Source: Methylobacterium sp. Leaf104
GTDB lineage: Bacteria; Pseudomonadota; Alphaproteobacteria; Rhizobiales; Beijerinckiaceae
Reading direction: 5' to 3'
Assembly: GCF_001422885.1 (NCBI RefSeq)
Contig: NZ_LMMZ01000023.1
Span: 311,138-375,137 of the forward strand
Length of the DNA: 64,000 nt
The position numbers and the translations under genes were made by a program. Position 1 is the stretch's first letter. The number at the start of each line of letters is the position of its first letter. This document shows positions 27,251 to 35,903 of this stretch, piece by piece. Under the pieces are notes generated by a model that had not been told where the DNA came from, searched no databases, and was given only the letters and a program-made list of their open reading frames with translations.

Positions 27251-28411
27251 ATGTCGAAGCGGGACTATTACGAGATCCTGGGCGTCTCCAAGACCGCGAC
27301 CGACGGCGAGATGAAAGTCGCCTTCCGCAAGCTCGCCATGACCTACCACCCCGACCGGAATCCGGGGAATGCGGAGGCGGAGCTCAAATTCAAGGAAATC
27401 AACGAGGCCTATCAGTGCCTCTCGGACGGACAGAAGCGCGCCGCCTACGACCGCTTCGGCCACGCCGCCTTTCAGCAGGGTGGCGCCGGCGGCCCCGGAT
27501 TCGGCAACGAGTTCGGTGACTTCATGTCGGACATCTTCGACAACTTCTTCGGCGACGGTCGGGCCGGCGCCGCTGCCGGGCGCGGTGGGGCACGTGGAGG
27601 CCCGACCCGCGAGCGCGGCGCGGACCTGCGCTACAATCTCGAGATCTCCCTGGAAGAGGCCTTCAGCGGTAAGGCCGAGACCGTCAAGATGGCCACCTCG
27701 GTCACCTGCGAGGTCTGCTCGGGCTCGGGAGCCAAGGCCGGATCCAAGCCGCGTCCATGCCAAACCTGTGGCGGCTACGGCCGCGTCCGCGCGGCGCAAG
27801 GCTTCTTCGCGATCGAGCGGACCTGTCCGAACTGCCACGGTCGTGGTGAAATGATCGATGATCCCTGTGGCGCCTGCAGCGGCGCGGGCCGGGTGACGCG
27901 CGATCGCACCTTGTCGATCAACGTTCCGGCCGGTGTCGATGATGGCCTGCGCATTCGCTTGGCTGGGGAGGGTGAGACGGGCCTCCGCGGAGGCCCGGCG
28001 GGAGATCTCTACGTCTTCCTCTCGATCAAACCGCACGAGTTCTTTCAGCGCGATGGGGCGGATCTGTTCTGCCGCGTCCCGATCTCAATGGTGACAGCAG
28101 CGCTATCGGGCGAGATCACCGTGCCGGTTATCGACGGCTCGCAGACCCAGGTCCGCATCCCCGCTGGGACCCAGACCGCGAAGCAGTTCCGCATCAAGGG
28201 GAAAGGCATGCCGGTACTGCGCTCGCGGGATGTGGGCGACCTCTACATCCAGGTCTTCGTCGAGACCCCGCAGAACCTCTCGAAGCGCCAGCGCGAACTG
28301 CTCCAGGAGTTCGATCAGTCGGCATCTGACGAGAACCACCCGGAGAGCGCGGGCTTCTTCTCCAAGGTCAAGGATTTCTTCGATGGGCTCGGTGGAGCGG
28401 CCAGGACGTAG
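27251..28411 (+). CDS. dnaJ: molecular chaperone DnaJ (Hsp40)
   Basis: A 386-residue co-chaperone of normal length. It has the J domain ([23 protein letters not shown] at YHPDRNPG), a glycine/phenylalanine-rich region (about 75-120), four zinc-finger repeats of the C-x-x-C-x-G type ([32 protein letters not shown]) and the C-terminal substrate domain. The ATG at 27251 gives the family start; four in-frame residues upstream are not needed. It stimulates DnaK ATPase and presents unfolded substrates. Confidence 0.98.
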   Translation: MSKRDYYEILGVSKTATDGEMKVAFRKLAMTYHPDRNPGNAEAELKFKEINEAYQCLSDGQKRAAYDRFGHAAFQQGGAGGPGFGNEFGDFMSDIFDNFFGDGRAGAAAGRGGARGGPTRERGADLRYNLEISLEEAFSGKAETVKMATSVTCEVCSGSGAKAGSKPRPCQTCGGYGRVRAAQGFFAIERTCPNCHGRGEMIDDPCGACSGAGRVTRDRTLSINVPAGVDDGLRIRLAGEGETGLRGGPAGDLYVFLSIKPHEFFQRDGADLFCRVPISMVTAALSGEITVPVIDGSQTQVRIPAGTQTAKQFRIKGKGMPVLRSRDVGDLYIQVFVETPQNLSKRQRELLQEFDQSASDENHPESAGFFSKVKDFFDGLGGAART

Positions 28412-28590
28412 ACTTGCAATATCCTGCGGATCAAAAGTCGTTCGGCCACGGTTATCGCATGTGGCGGTCTGGCACCGCTTGCGCGATCCTTGTGAGCGCT
28501 GGGGCGTGTTCGAGAGTTGCAAGCTTGACTGCCGGAGAGCTTCGTCGTCTAGCCTTTCCTTCCCAACCCGTGATCTGAGGACATAGGGTC

Positions 28591-29226
28591 TTGCCGCCGC
28601 TACGCCGCTCCAGCGCAAAAGCCGACCTCGCCTCCGGTGCCAGCCGTACGAAGCGGGACCCGCTGGAGGACGAGGCTCGCTTTCTGCGTTCCTGGTTCGA
28701 GCGGCCCCTCGTTACAGGGGCCGTAACGCCGTCGGGCAGGATGCTTGCCCGCACGATGGCTTCCTATGTCGATCCGCGCGTCGGTGGACCCGTGATTGAG
28801 CTCGGTCCGGGGACTGGCCCCGTCACCGAGGCCTTGATCCGTCGCGGCATTGAACAGGAGCGTCTGATCCTGGTCGAGTACAATCCCGACTTCTGCAAGC
28901 TGCTGCAGAAGCGCTTCCCCCGAGCCACCGTCCTGCGGGGCGACGCCTACAACATTCGCGAGACCTTCGGCGCGATGCTGACGGAGAAGGCGGCGGCAAT
29001 GGTCTCGAGTCTGCCGCTGTTCACGAAGCCGCTGGAACAGCGCCTCGATCTCCTGAACGCCGCCCACGAGATGATGCATCCGAGCGCGCCCTTCGTGCAA
29101 TTCACCTACGCCGTAGTTCCGCCGATCCCGGCGCGTTGCGATGCCGGCACCTATACCGCCAGCCGCTCGAACCGGGTCTGGCTCAACCTGCCGCCGGCCC
29201 GCGTCTGGGTCTATCGGCGGCCATAA
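28591..29226 (+). CDS. pmtA: phospholipid N-methyltransferase, Rhizobiales PmtA type
   Basis: A 211-residue SAM-dependent enzyme. The S-adenosylmethionine motif VIELGPGTGPVTEALI is at about residues 68-83, followed by VEYNPDFCKLL and a LPLFTKP segment typical of the PmtA group that converts phosphatidylethanolamine to phosphatidylcholine. The start is a TTG at 28591 with GAGG and AGGG upstream; the next ATG (28741) would cut into the fold. Position directly behind dnaJ is the usual rhizobial order, which supports the call over an rRNA methylase, the other family with this motif. Confidence 0.82.
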   Translation: MPPLRRSSAKADLASGASRTKRDPLEDEARFLRSWFERPLVTGAVTPSGRMLARTMASYVDPRVGGPVIELGPGTGPVTEALIRRGIEQERLILVEYNPDFCKLLQKRFPRATVLRGDAYNIRETFGAMLTEKAAAMVSSLPLFTKPLEQRLDLLNAAHEMMHPSAPFVQFTYAVVPPIPARCDAGTYTASRSNRVWLNLPPARVWVYRRP

Positions 29227-29347
29227 GCGCAACAGGGCTTTCCCGAACGCAGGCTGAAGGGCGCCATCAGGCCCGGTTCAGTGCTGACCTCCTATTCATG
29301 ATCCGAGGGGTGCCATTCACCTTCGCGATCGCAACAGGAGTTTCACG

Positions 29348-29683
29348 ATGACCACTTCACGCGCAGCCTCCTCTCGGGGACTGAAGGTCCTGTTCGTCGC
29401 GATGAGCCTCGCCGGTGGTTTCGCAGCGACCACGGCGCAGTCCGCGCCTCTGACCGCGCCCATCCATGGCGATCCGCAGAGCGTCGTCACATCTGTCCAG
29501 TATTGGGATGGCCACCGCGACTGGGGCCATCATCGGCACCATCATCACGATCACGGCTATGGCCACCATCGCCGCCATCACGGCTGGGGTCACCGCCATC
29601 ACGGATGGGATCATCACCGTGGTTGGGACCGGCACCACCATCACCACCATCATCACCGTGGACACGGCCGCTACGACTACTGA
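29348..29683 (+). CDS. small secreted histidine-rich protein
   Basis: A 111-residue protein with an N-terminal signal segment (SSRGLKVLFVAMSLAGGFAA, then TTAQSAPL). The mature half is extremely histidine-rich: over thirty His in the last 60 residues, in runs of up to eight, mixed with Gly, Trp, Asp and Arg. This suggests binding of Ni, Zn, Cu or Co in the periplasm, or buffering, rather than enzyme activity. The stretch before it (SVVTSVQYWDGHRDWG) is found in other alphaproteobacterial small proteins of this type. It stands alone after pmtA, and no metal-transport gene is adjacent. Confidence 0.7.
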   Translation: MTTSRAASSRGLKVLFVAMSLAGGFAATTAQSAPLTAPIHGDPQSVVTSVQYWDGHRDWGHHRHHHHDHGYGHHRRHHGWGHRHHGWDHHRGWDRHHHHHHHHRGHGRYDY

Positions 29684-29732
29684 GCGCCGCGGTCGTGGCG
29701 CTCTGAGCTCGGCGTGCGAGCTCAGCATCAGC

Positions 29733-31046
29733 CTATCCTGTAATCCGCTCCAGGATTGCGGGTCCTGACCCGGACGGCGCCGGCGCAATGCGATACGCCG
29801 ACCGCAGGATGGCTTCGGCACGCTCGGCCGTCTGGATATCCCGGGCATGGATCGTCGCGAGCGGCAGACCGCGGGCGATTCTGGCTCCCACGCGCGGCAG
29901 ATCGGTGAGGCCGACGCGCGGATCGATGTCGTCCTGCGGCCGGGTCCGCCCCCCGCCGAGCGCGATCACCGCGATCCCCAACTCCCGCGTCGCGACGGAG
30001 GCGACGAAGCCGTCCGCTTCCGCCAGAACGGTCCGCACCACCGGCGACGGCGGCAGGTAAGCCCCCGTTCGTTCGACGAAATCGACCGGGCCTCCGAGCC
30101 CAGCGACCATCCGGGCGAAGATCTCGATCGCGCGTCCCGAATTCAGAGCCTCCTCCAGCCGCATGGAGGCTTCCGCGAGGTCGGGGCTGAGACCGCCGAC
30201 CACCAGCATCTCGGCGGCAAGCGCCAGCGTGACCGCGTGGAAGGCCGGCTCGCGGGCGCGGCCGGTCAGATAGTCGAGAGTGTAGGTGACCTCCAAGGCG
30301 TTTCCGGCGGCTGAGGCGAGGGGCGAATCCATGTCGGTGATCAGCGCCACCGTGCGCAGGCCCGCCCCGCCCGCGACATCGACGATGCTGCGCGCAAGGT
30401 CCTGGGCCTGCGCACGCTCGGCCATGAACGCTCCAGAGCCCGCCTTCACATCCATCACGAGTCCATCGAGGCCGGCGGCGAGCTTCTTCGACAGGATGGA
30501 GGCGGTGATCAGGTCGAGGGACTCGACCGTTCCGGTCACGTCGCGGATGGCGTAGAGGCGCCGATCCGCCGGCGCGAGATCCGCCGTCTGCCCGATGATG
30601 GCGCAGCCGACCTCCGCAGTGACCCGCCGGAAGCGGTCGAGACCCGGCATCGCGTCGTAGCCGGGGATACTCGCAAGCTTGTCGAGCGTGCCGCCGGTAT
30701 GCCCGAGACCGCGTCCCGAGATCATCGGCACGTAGCCACCGCAGGCCGCGACCATGGGCGCGAGCGCGAGACTGACGGCATCGCCGACCCCGCCAGACGA
30801 GTGCTTGTCGAGGACGGGCCCGGGCAGGTCCCACCTCAGGACGGTGCCGGACTCGGTCATCGCCCGGGTCAGCGCCACGCGTTCCGACCGCGACAAACCG
30901 CGGAAATAGACCGCCATGGCGAAGGCGGCGGCCTGTCCCTCGGTGACCCGTCCCTCCGTCAGGCCAAGGACAAAGCCCGCGATCTCGTCGGGCGGGATCT
31001 CCCCGCCGTCACGCTTGGCGCGGATGAGTTCCTGAGGCAGCCTCAT
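29733..31046 (-). CDS. deoA: thymidine phosphorylase
   Basis: A 437-residue enzyme of usual length that splits thymidine to thymine and 2-deoxyribose 1-phosphate. The family signature HSSGGVGD (about 84-91) is present, with KHS and SGRGLGHTGGTLDKL for phosphate and substrate binding, and the N-terminal helical domain (PQELIRAKRDGGEIPPDEIAGFV-type). It is the last gene of the cdd-PNP-deoC-deoA operon, its start overlapping deoC by four bases (31043-31046). Confidence 0.95.
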   Translation of the reverse strand: MRLPQELIRAKRDGGEIPPDEIAGFVLGLTEGRVTEGQAAAFAMAVYFRGLSRSERVALTRAMTESGTVLRWDLPGPVLDKHSSGGVGDAVSLALAPMVAACGGYVPMISGRGLGHTGGTLDKLASIPGYDAMPGLDRFRRVTAEVGCAIIGQTADLAPADRRLYAIRDVTGTVESLDLITASILSKKLAAGLDGLVMDVKAGSGAFMAERAQAQDLARSIVDVAGGAGLRTVALITDMDSPLASAAGNALEVTYTLDYLTGRAREPAFHAVTLALAAEMLVVGGLSPDLAEASMRLEEALNSGRAIEIFARMVAGLGGPVDFVERTGAYLPPSPVVRTVLAEADGFVASVATRELGIAVIALGGGRTRPQDDIDPRVGLTDLPRVGARIARGLPLATIHARDIQTAERAEAILRSAYRIAPAPSGSGPAILERITG

Positions 31047-31786
31047 GGAGCGGCTTCGGCGGAGGCCGCGACCAGGGCCCCGTGCAGGCCGCTGGCGCCG
31101 AGGCGGAAGGTCCGGGGCGAGATCCAGTCCGGTCCCATGATCCGGTCCGCGAGGGCGAGGTAGGTTCCGGCATCGGCGACGCTGCGCAGGCCACCCGAGA
31201 CCTTGAGGCCGACGGGATGCCCCGCGGCGTGGTCCCGGATGGCGAGGAGCATCGCCTCGGCTGCCGCCGGGGTGGCGGAGACCGGGCTCTTGCCCGTGGA
31301 GGTCTTGATGAAATCCGCCCCCGCGTCGATGGCGAGGCGGCTCGCGGCGGTGATCGCCTCCGGGGCCGCCAGCGTGCCGGTCTCCAGGATGACCTTGAGC
31401 AGCCGACCGGCATCGCAGACGTCTCGGACCGCGGCGAGCATGGCCTCCGACGGGCCGGTCTTGCCGGCCAGGAAGCTGCGATAGGGCAGGACGAGGTCGA
31501 TCTCATGGGCGCCGTCGGCGAGCGCCTCGGTCGTGTCCTCGACGGCCCGTTCGATGTCGTCGCCGCCGGCCGGGAAGTTGATGACGGTGGCGACGCGCAC
31601 CGGCGAGCCGGTGAGCAGCCGGGCGGCGCGGCTCACGTAGTGCGGCCAGACGCAGACGGCGGCGACCACGCTGGCCCGTGCGTCGCGGCAGAGCGTGTCG
31701 ATGGCGCTCTCGGAGCAGGATTCGCCGAGGTCGGTGAGGTCGAGAAGGGGCAGGGCGCGCCGGGCGATGGAGGCGTCGTCGGTCAT
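31043..31786 (-). CDS. deoC: deoxyribose-phosphate aldolase
   Basis: A 247-residue class I aldolase converting 2-deoxyribose 5-phosphate to glyceraldehyde 3-phosphate and acetaldehyde. A lysine in LLKVILETG and the Schiff-base lysine in GADFIKTSTGKSP mark the active site; KVSGGLRS is also present. It overlaps the neighbouring genes by four bases on both sides (ATGA junctions), so the operon is translationally coupled. Acetaldehyde produced here could meet the threonine aldolase elsewhere in the window, but no link is shown. Confidence 0.95.
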   Translation of the reverse strand: MTDDASIARRALPLLDLTDLGESCSESAIDTLCRDARASVVAAVCVWPHYVSRAARLLTGSPVRVATVINFPAGGDDIERAVEDTTEALADGAHEIDLVLPYRSFLAGKTGPSEAMLAAVRDVCDAGRLLKVILETGTLAAPEAITAASRLAIDAGADFIKTSTGKSPVSATPAAAEAMLLAIRDHAAGHPVGLKVSGGLRSVADAGTYLALADRIMGPDWISPRTFRLGASGLHGALVAASAEAAP

Positions 31787-32616
31787 CGAGGAGCACTCGT
31801 GGACAGGCGGGCGACGAAGGCGGCGACGAGGCGGGCGAGATCGTCGCCGGCCCGGGCCGCGGCGGCCTTGGTCTCTTCGTGGTGGGGATCGCCGTCGCCG
31901 ATGCCGGCGCCGAGGTTGGTCACCACCGAGAGGGCGGCGACGGGCAGGCCGTAGAAGCGGGCGAGGATGACTTCGGGGACCGTCGACATGCCGACGAGAT
32001 CGGCCCCGAGATGGCCGACCATGCGGACCTCCGCCGGGGTCTCGAAGCTCGGGCCGGAGAACCAGGCATAGACCCCCTGGTGCAGGGCGATGCCGGATTC
32101 CCGTGCGGCTTCAAGGAGATGGGCACGAAGGCCGGCGTCGTAGGCCCCGACCATGGGCACGAAGCGGGCGTCGCCGGCCTCGCCGATCAGGGGGTTGAGG
32201 CCGGAGAGGTTGATGTGGTCGGTGAGCGCCACGAGGCTTCCGGGACCGACCGCCGGCCGCAGGGAGCCGGAGGCGTTGGTCAGGAGAAGCGCTTCTGCGC
32301 CAAGGACTTGGGCGACGCCGAGGGGCACCCGCATGACGGCGGCGTCGCCCGTCTCGTAGGCGTGGGCGCGCCCCTCGAGGACGAGGACCCGGCGCCCCGC
32401 CAGCCGCCCGGCATGGAGGCGGCCGCCATGGCCGCTGACGCGCGGGGCCGGAAACCCCGGAATCTGCGCGTAGGATACCGAGAGGGTCGCGTCGAGGTCG
32501 CGCACGAATCCGCCGAGACCCGTCCCGGTGACGATGGCACAGGCGAACGGTCCGCCGAACCCGCGCGCGCGCAGCAGGCCGGCGGCGGCCTGGACGCCCG
32601 GCTCCGGCTCACGCAT
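31783..32616 (-). CDS. purine nucleoside phosphorylase (trimeric type)
   Basis: A 277-residue PNP. The ATG at 32614-32616 is chosen since it sits just inside the cdd stop, in keeping with the tight operon; a longer frame exists but is a shadow of cdd. Motifs include GTGLGGFV at the phosphate site, SGHGGRLHAG, TNASGSLRP, the NLSGLNPLIG segment and SGPSFETPAEVRM. It phosphorolyses (deoxy)inosine and (deoxy)guanosine. Specificity for xanthosine or inosine cannot be read; XapA, PunA and DeoD names would all be guesses. Confidence 0.9.
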   Translation of the reverse strand: MREPEPGVQAAAGLLRARGFGGPFACAIVTGTGLGGFVRDLDATLSVSYAQIPGFPAPRVSGHGGRLHAGRLAGRRVLVLEGRAHAYETGDAAVMRVPLGVAQVLGAEALLLTNASGSLRPAVGPGSLVALTDHINLSGLNPLIGEAGDARFVPMVGAYDAGLRAHLLEAARESGIALHQGVYAWFSGPSFETPAEVRMVGHLGADLVGMSTVPEVILARFYGLPVAALSVVTNLGAGIGDGDPHHEETKAAAARAGDDLARLVAAFVARLSTSAPR

Positions 32617-33019
32617 GGGACACCAGGTTGTCCGGGCCGAAGGAATCGGGCAGCAGCGCCCCGACGGTGAAAGCGGTGCGGATGGCCGCCTCGTCGGCGA
32701 CGTGGACCCGGACCTCGGGCCCGGCGAATTCCCGGATGCGCTGGCGGCAAGCGCCACAGGGGGTCACGAGGCCGGGACCCGGGCCGAGGACCAGCATCGC
32801 GGCGATCCGGCGCCCGCCCGCCGCCACCATGGCGGCGATGGCGCCGGCCTCGGCGCAGGTCCCCACCGGATAGGCCGCGTTCTCGACGTTGCAGCCGGCA
32901 TGGACGGCGCCCGATTCGTCGCGCAGCGCCGCGCCGACGGGAAAGCGCGAATAGGGCGCATAGGCCCGCGCCTGCGCCGCGCGGGCGGCCTCGAACAGGC
33001 GGGACAGGTCCGGATTCAT
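32609..33019 (-). CDS. cdd: cytidine deaminase (tetrameric, zinc)
   Basis: A 136-residue enzyme of the small tetrameric class. The zinc site is typical: CAE in VGTCAEAGAI, plus PCGACRQ for the other two cysteines; the N-terminal YAPYSRFPVGAAL and NVENAAYP are diagnostic. The start ATG at 33017-33019 matches the family. As first gene it deaminates (deoxy)cytidine to (deoxy)uridine for breakdown by the downstream phosphorylases; no nucleoside transporter is in the operon. It overlaps the PNP gene by eight bases. Confidence 0.95.
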   Translation of the reverse strand: MNPDLSRLFEAARAAQARAYAPYSRFPVGAALRDESGAVHAGCNVENAAYPVGTCAEAGAIAAMVAAGGRRIAAMLVLGPGPGLVTPCGACRQRIREFAGPEVRVHVADEAAIRTAFTVGALLPDSFGPDNLVSHA

Positions 33020-33166
33020 CGGGGCGGAACGTTGCGCGGCATCGCCCGACTTAGGCACCAAGTGGGGGGCCTGTCGAGGGCCGGGTTCCGTCGCGGAGAT
33101 CCGCATCGACAGGGCGCGACCCGGCTCCTATGACGGAGCGGACGGGAGCCCGGAAGGCAGACGATC

Positions 33167-33388
33167 ATGTTGGGACGTTTCGAGCGCGGCGCCTCCGGCG
33201 AGGCGGTGGTGGAGTACGGCGACGGCACCATGCGGGTGATCAAGCCCGGCAGCTTCGTGCGCTGCGCCGTGACGGGCGAGGCGATCGCCCTCGACGCCCT
33301 GCGCTACTGGAGCGCGACCCTGCAGGAGGCCTATGCCAGCCCCGAGGCAGTGATGAAGCGCCTCGCCGAGACCGGACGGCCGGGCTAG
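33167..33388 (+). CDS. DUF2093 domain-containing protein
   Basis: A 73-residue protein matching the small alphaproteobacterial DUF2093 family: VEYGDGTMRVIKPGSFVRCAVTGEAIALDALRYW is the conserved core, and the start ATG at 33167 agrees. Function unknown. It is divergent from the nucleoside operon across 147 bases and has no operon partner. Confidence 0.8.
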   Translation: MLGRFERGASGEAVVEYGDGTMRVIKPGSFVRCAVTGEAIALDALRYWSATLQEAYASPEAVMKRLAETGRPG

Positions 33389-33664
33389 GGTCTTTCGCGG
33401 ATGACAGGGCCACGAGCGGCGCGGTTCGTGATCCTTCCGTTCAGGCAGCGGCCGCTGCGGATGGGGTCGTCCGGGCAGACCGACCTCAACGACCCGGTGG
33501 GATGCAAACGAGAGCCTTCGCCGCTGGGCTGACAAGTCCGGGATGGGACCTTCGACAGGCATTCGCCCTGTTGCACGCTTGGGCGTGCCCCGGTGACGAG
33601 GCCTGAGACAGGCGAACCGGCCCGGAGCGACGACTGCCGAGCGTCCCGATCGGTCGAGCCTGGC

Positions 33665-33889
33665 CTATGACGGCTGCTCCTCGCCGACATGCTCCTCCTC
33701 ATCGGTGAGGTCGGGCTTTTCATCGGCATCGTCTCCGATCAGTTCATCGAGTTCGTCGATAAGGTCGTTCACCTGATCTTCGGTGGCGACGATCCGGAAG
33801 ATCTCCCCGTCCGAGGCTTCGAACGTCAATCGATAACCGCCTTCCGCCTCGTCGGTCAGGACACGAGCAAGCTTCTTCGTCGGGGTCAT
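33665..33889 (-). CDS. small acidic protein of unknown function
   Basis: A 74-residue protein. A short beta-type core (YRLTFEASDGEIFRIVATEDQ) is followed by a strongly acidic tail (DELDELIGDDADEKPDL-type, then DEEEH). No signal peptide. It is the last of five minus-strand genes and 87 bases past the beta-flower gene. I do not recognise the family; the acidic tail could be a DNA mimic or a chaperone-like tail, both guesses. Confidence 0.65.
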   Translation of the reverse strand: MTPTKKLARVLTDEAEGGYRLTFEASDGEIFRIVATEDQVNDLIDELDELIGDDADEKPDLTDEEEHVGEEQPS

Positions 33890-33976
33890 GCAGATTCCTC
33901 TTCTCTCGACATTGCGTCACCGTAGGATCGTGCCGAGCAACCCGGAGCGGCGACGCGCGGATGGGTTCGGTGGGGA

Positions 33977-34327
33977 TCAGATCAGGTCGGAAAAGACGCG
34001 ATCGGACCATGCCGTCGATGCGGCGGGACGAGGCGGTGCAGGCTGCAGTCCGGCGCGGGCAGGCTTCACGCCCCTCGGACCAGGGATCGTTTTCGCTTGC
34101 CGCTTGGACTTCTGAGGGCCGCCGACCGCGTCGTGTTCGAACAGGAGGCAGGCTCCGTCCTCGTCCGAGATCCAGCCGCGATCCGCCCAGCCAATGAAGC
34201 GGCCATCGTAAGCGTAGACCTTATCGTCCTGGATGAAGGCTGCAGCTTTGCCGCTCCAGAGATAAAGCGAGTGTCCGTCGTGGCAGAAGACCGCCTCGCT
34301 GCCGGCTCTGTCGAAGAATTCGATCAT
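33977..34327 (-). CDS. 4-fold beta-flower-type small protein
   Basis: A 116-residue protein. The first 65 residues are a compact beta-rich domain with repeated motifs of the form Y-x-x-D-G-R-x-I-G-W and G-W-I-x-D-x-D-G (VYAYDGRFIGWADRGW, ISDEDGACLLFEHD), resembling the small domain annotated as 4-fold beta flower protein. The rest is a basic, proline-rich tail (KSKRQAKTIPGPRG). It starts seven bases after the stop of the gene upstream, so they are one unit. Role unknown; domain assignment is from memory of the pattern. Confidence 0.6.
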   Translation of the reverse strand: MIEFFDRAGSEAVFCHDGHSLYLWSGKAAAFIQDDKVYAYDGRFIGWADRGWISDEDGACLLFEHDAVGGPQKSKRQAKTIPGPRGVKPARAGLQPAPPRPAASTAWSDRVFSDLI

Positions 34328-34334
34328 GAGTGGC

Positions 34335-34685
34335 TCAAGCCCCGATCTCGCTGTTGTGCAACGTGCGAAGGTCGACGTAGCTCATGGTCTCACTGCTCCA
34401 GGTCGGTCCATCACAATCATGCAGCCTCTTGGCGAGGGGCTTGTGCTTGTCGCCCTGGTAGAAGCCCATGACGACGGTCTGGCCATCGGTGTCGTCTCGC
34501 TCGATCCGGTAGGCCGGCTGGACGCCCGACCCGAGTCGACTGAGGCGAACGCGCAGCGTCGGATTGCGGGCCTGATCGGGGACCATGTTGAGGTAGACGC
34601 CTTTGAGATAATCGAGCCGGTCTGCTCTCCGTCCAGCAAGATCTGCGATCGAGACGTTTTGGGCGAGCATGTTGGGCTGAGTCAT
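34335..34685 (-). CDS. hypothetical protein in the transglutaminase islet
   Basis: A 116-residue protein starting at the ATG 34683-34685. The N-terminus is asparagine/glutamine-rich (MTQPNMLAQNVSIADLAG), the middle has RLDYLKGVYLNMVPDQA and strands typical of a small beta domain (TLRVRLSRLGSGVQPAYRIE). No signal, membrane segment or enzyme motif is seen. It lies 62 bases after the transglutaminase gene on the same strand and seven bases before the beta-flower gene. I do not recognise it. Confidence 0.65.
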   Translation of the reverse strand: MTQPNMLAQNVSIADLAGRRADRLDYLKGVYLNMVPDQARNPTLRVRLSRLGSGVQPAYRIERDDTDGQTVVMGFYQGDKHKPLAKRLHDCDGPTWSSETMSYVDLRTLHNSEIGA

Positions 34686-34747
34686 GGTGGATCTGCTTTC
34701 CGATGGATTCGAGGGGAGGTGGTCTGGCGGCATGGATCGACGGCGCC

Positions 34748-35563
34748 TCACGAGGCGTTCGGGGCTTCCTCGGTGGTGACCTGGAACTTCGTCAGCACGT
34801 TCGCGCCGAAGGTCAGCGTGAGGGGCACGTCGGCGGCGTCCCGGCCGTAGGAGATCAGGATGCGGCCGACCCGAGAGGCGTTGTTGCGCGGGTCGAACGT
34901 GTGCCAGCGGCCATCGAGATAGACCTCCATCCACGCCGCGAAATCGCCCGGTGCGTGCGGCAGCGGGAGTCCGATATCGCTGACGTAGCCGTTGCAGTAG
35001 CGGGTCGGGATGTTCAGGCAGCGGCAGAACGCGATGGCGAGGTGTGCGTAGTCGCGGCACACACCCTGCTGTTCCTCGAACACGTCGAACGCGGTTCGTG
35101 TCGGGCGGGCATGTTCGTAGCCGAACGTGATCCGGTCATGGACGTAGTCACAGATCGCCTGAACCCGGCTCCAGCCGGAGGGAAGGTGTCCGAACAGATC
35201 CCAGGCGATCTGCGAAAGCCGGTCGGTCTCGCAGTAGCGGCTGCCCAGCAGGAACAGGAGGCTGTCGGTCGGGAGCTTCGCGATCGGCGTCTCGGTGGCC
35301 TCGGGCACGGGCCGGTCGCCGCGGCCCGCGTCGCGCACGATCGTCTCGGTCTTCAACGTGAAGGCGCCCGCCGGGGCCGTCATCCGCTGACACCAGTTCC
35401 CATAACTGTCGCGGTAGCCCTCCAGCGGCACGGAGGGGATGGCTACGAGATGATCGGGACGCTCCAGATCCGAGATCCGCGACGCATGGACATTGAGCAT
35501 CGCGATGACCGGCGTGGGCTGTGAAAAGCTGTAGGTCATTTCGCAGCCGACAAGGATGCGCAT
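34748..35563 (-). CDS. transglutaminase-like (cysteine protease fold) protein
   Basis: A 271-residue cytosolic protein; the start ATG at 35561-35563 has GGAGAGAG upstream. It has the transglutaminase-like core with Cys169 in EEQQGVCRDYAHLA and Asp224 in WHTFDPRNN. The usual HAW motif is replaced by AAW (Ala209-Ala210-Trp211), so the classical catalytic histidine is not at its place; His221 nearby might substitute. An N-terminal beta domain (about 1-80) and a C-terminal strand pair complete it. Relatives of this size are common in alphaproteobacteria, often with peptidase- or amidase-like roles inferred but not shown. It leads a group of small genes. Confidence 0.75.
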   Translation of the reverse strand: MRILVGCEMTYSFSQPTPVIAMLNVHASRISDLERPDHLVAIPSVPLEGYRDSYGNWCQRMTAPAGAFTLKTETIVRDAGRGDRPVPEATETPIAKLPTDSLLFLLGSRYCETDRLSQIAWDLFGHLPSGWSRVQAICDYVHDRITFGYEHARPTRTAFDVFEEQQGVCRDYAHLAIAFCRCLNIPTRYCNGYVSDIGLPLPHAPGDFAAWMEVYLDGRWHTFDPRNNASRVGRILISYGRDAADVPLTLTFGANVLTKFQVTTEEAPNAS

Positions 35564-35645
35564 GGGCTCTCTCCAAGGAAGGAACGCCCGGGCCGTGAGC
35601 CCGAGCTCGATCGTCGACGCGCAACGGAGGACGTGGCTTGTTGTG

Positions 35646-35903
35646 TCAGTGGAGAACTGGCAGCGGTTCCAGGACCGCGCGCATGCCGCCACCTTCCTCG
35701 ACGGCACCGGGGAAAGCCGCGAGCGCGTCTCCATCGGAGGCGAAGGTGATGCTCCGGACGGTCGAGCGACCTGACTGCTCGATGACATCGAGCGTCCACG
35801 GATCCTGGGTATCCGCGAGGCGATAGACGGTCACGGTGACGCCGCCCTGGGTCGCCCGACCCGTCAGGTCCGAGAATTCCATATCGGGCTTCTCGCTGGT
35901 CAT
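35646..35903 (-). CDS. small hypothetical protein, first gene of the transglutaminase islet
   Basis: An 85-residue protein starting at 35901-35903 behind GAGAGAG. It reads as a small beta-alpha domain (GVTVTVYRLADTQDPWTLDVI, RSITFASDGDALAAFPGAVE). It lies 82 bases upstream of the transglutaminase gene on the same strand. I do not recognise a family. The size and strand pattern resemble the 74-residue acidic protein at the other end of the islet, but the similarity is loose. Confidence 0.6.
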   Translation of the reverse strand: MTSEKPDMEFSDLTGRATQGGVTVTVYRLADTQDPWTLDVIEQSGRSTVRSITFASDGDALAAFPGAVEEGGGMRAVLEPLPVLH

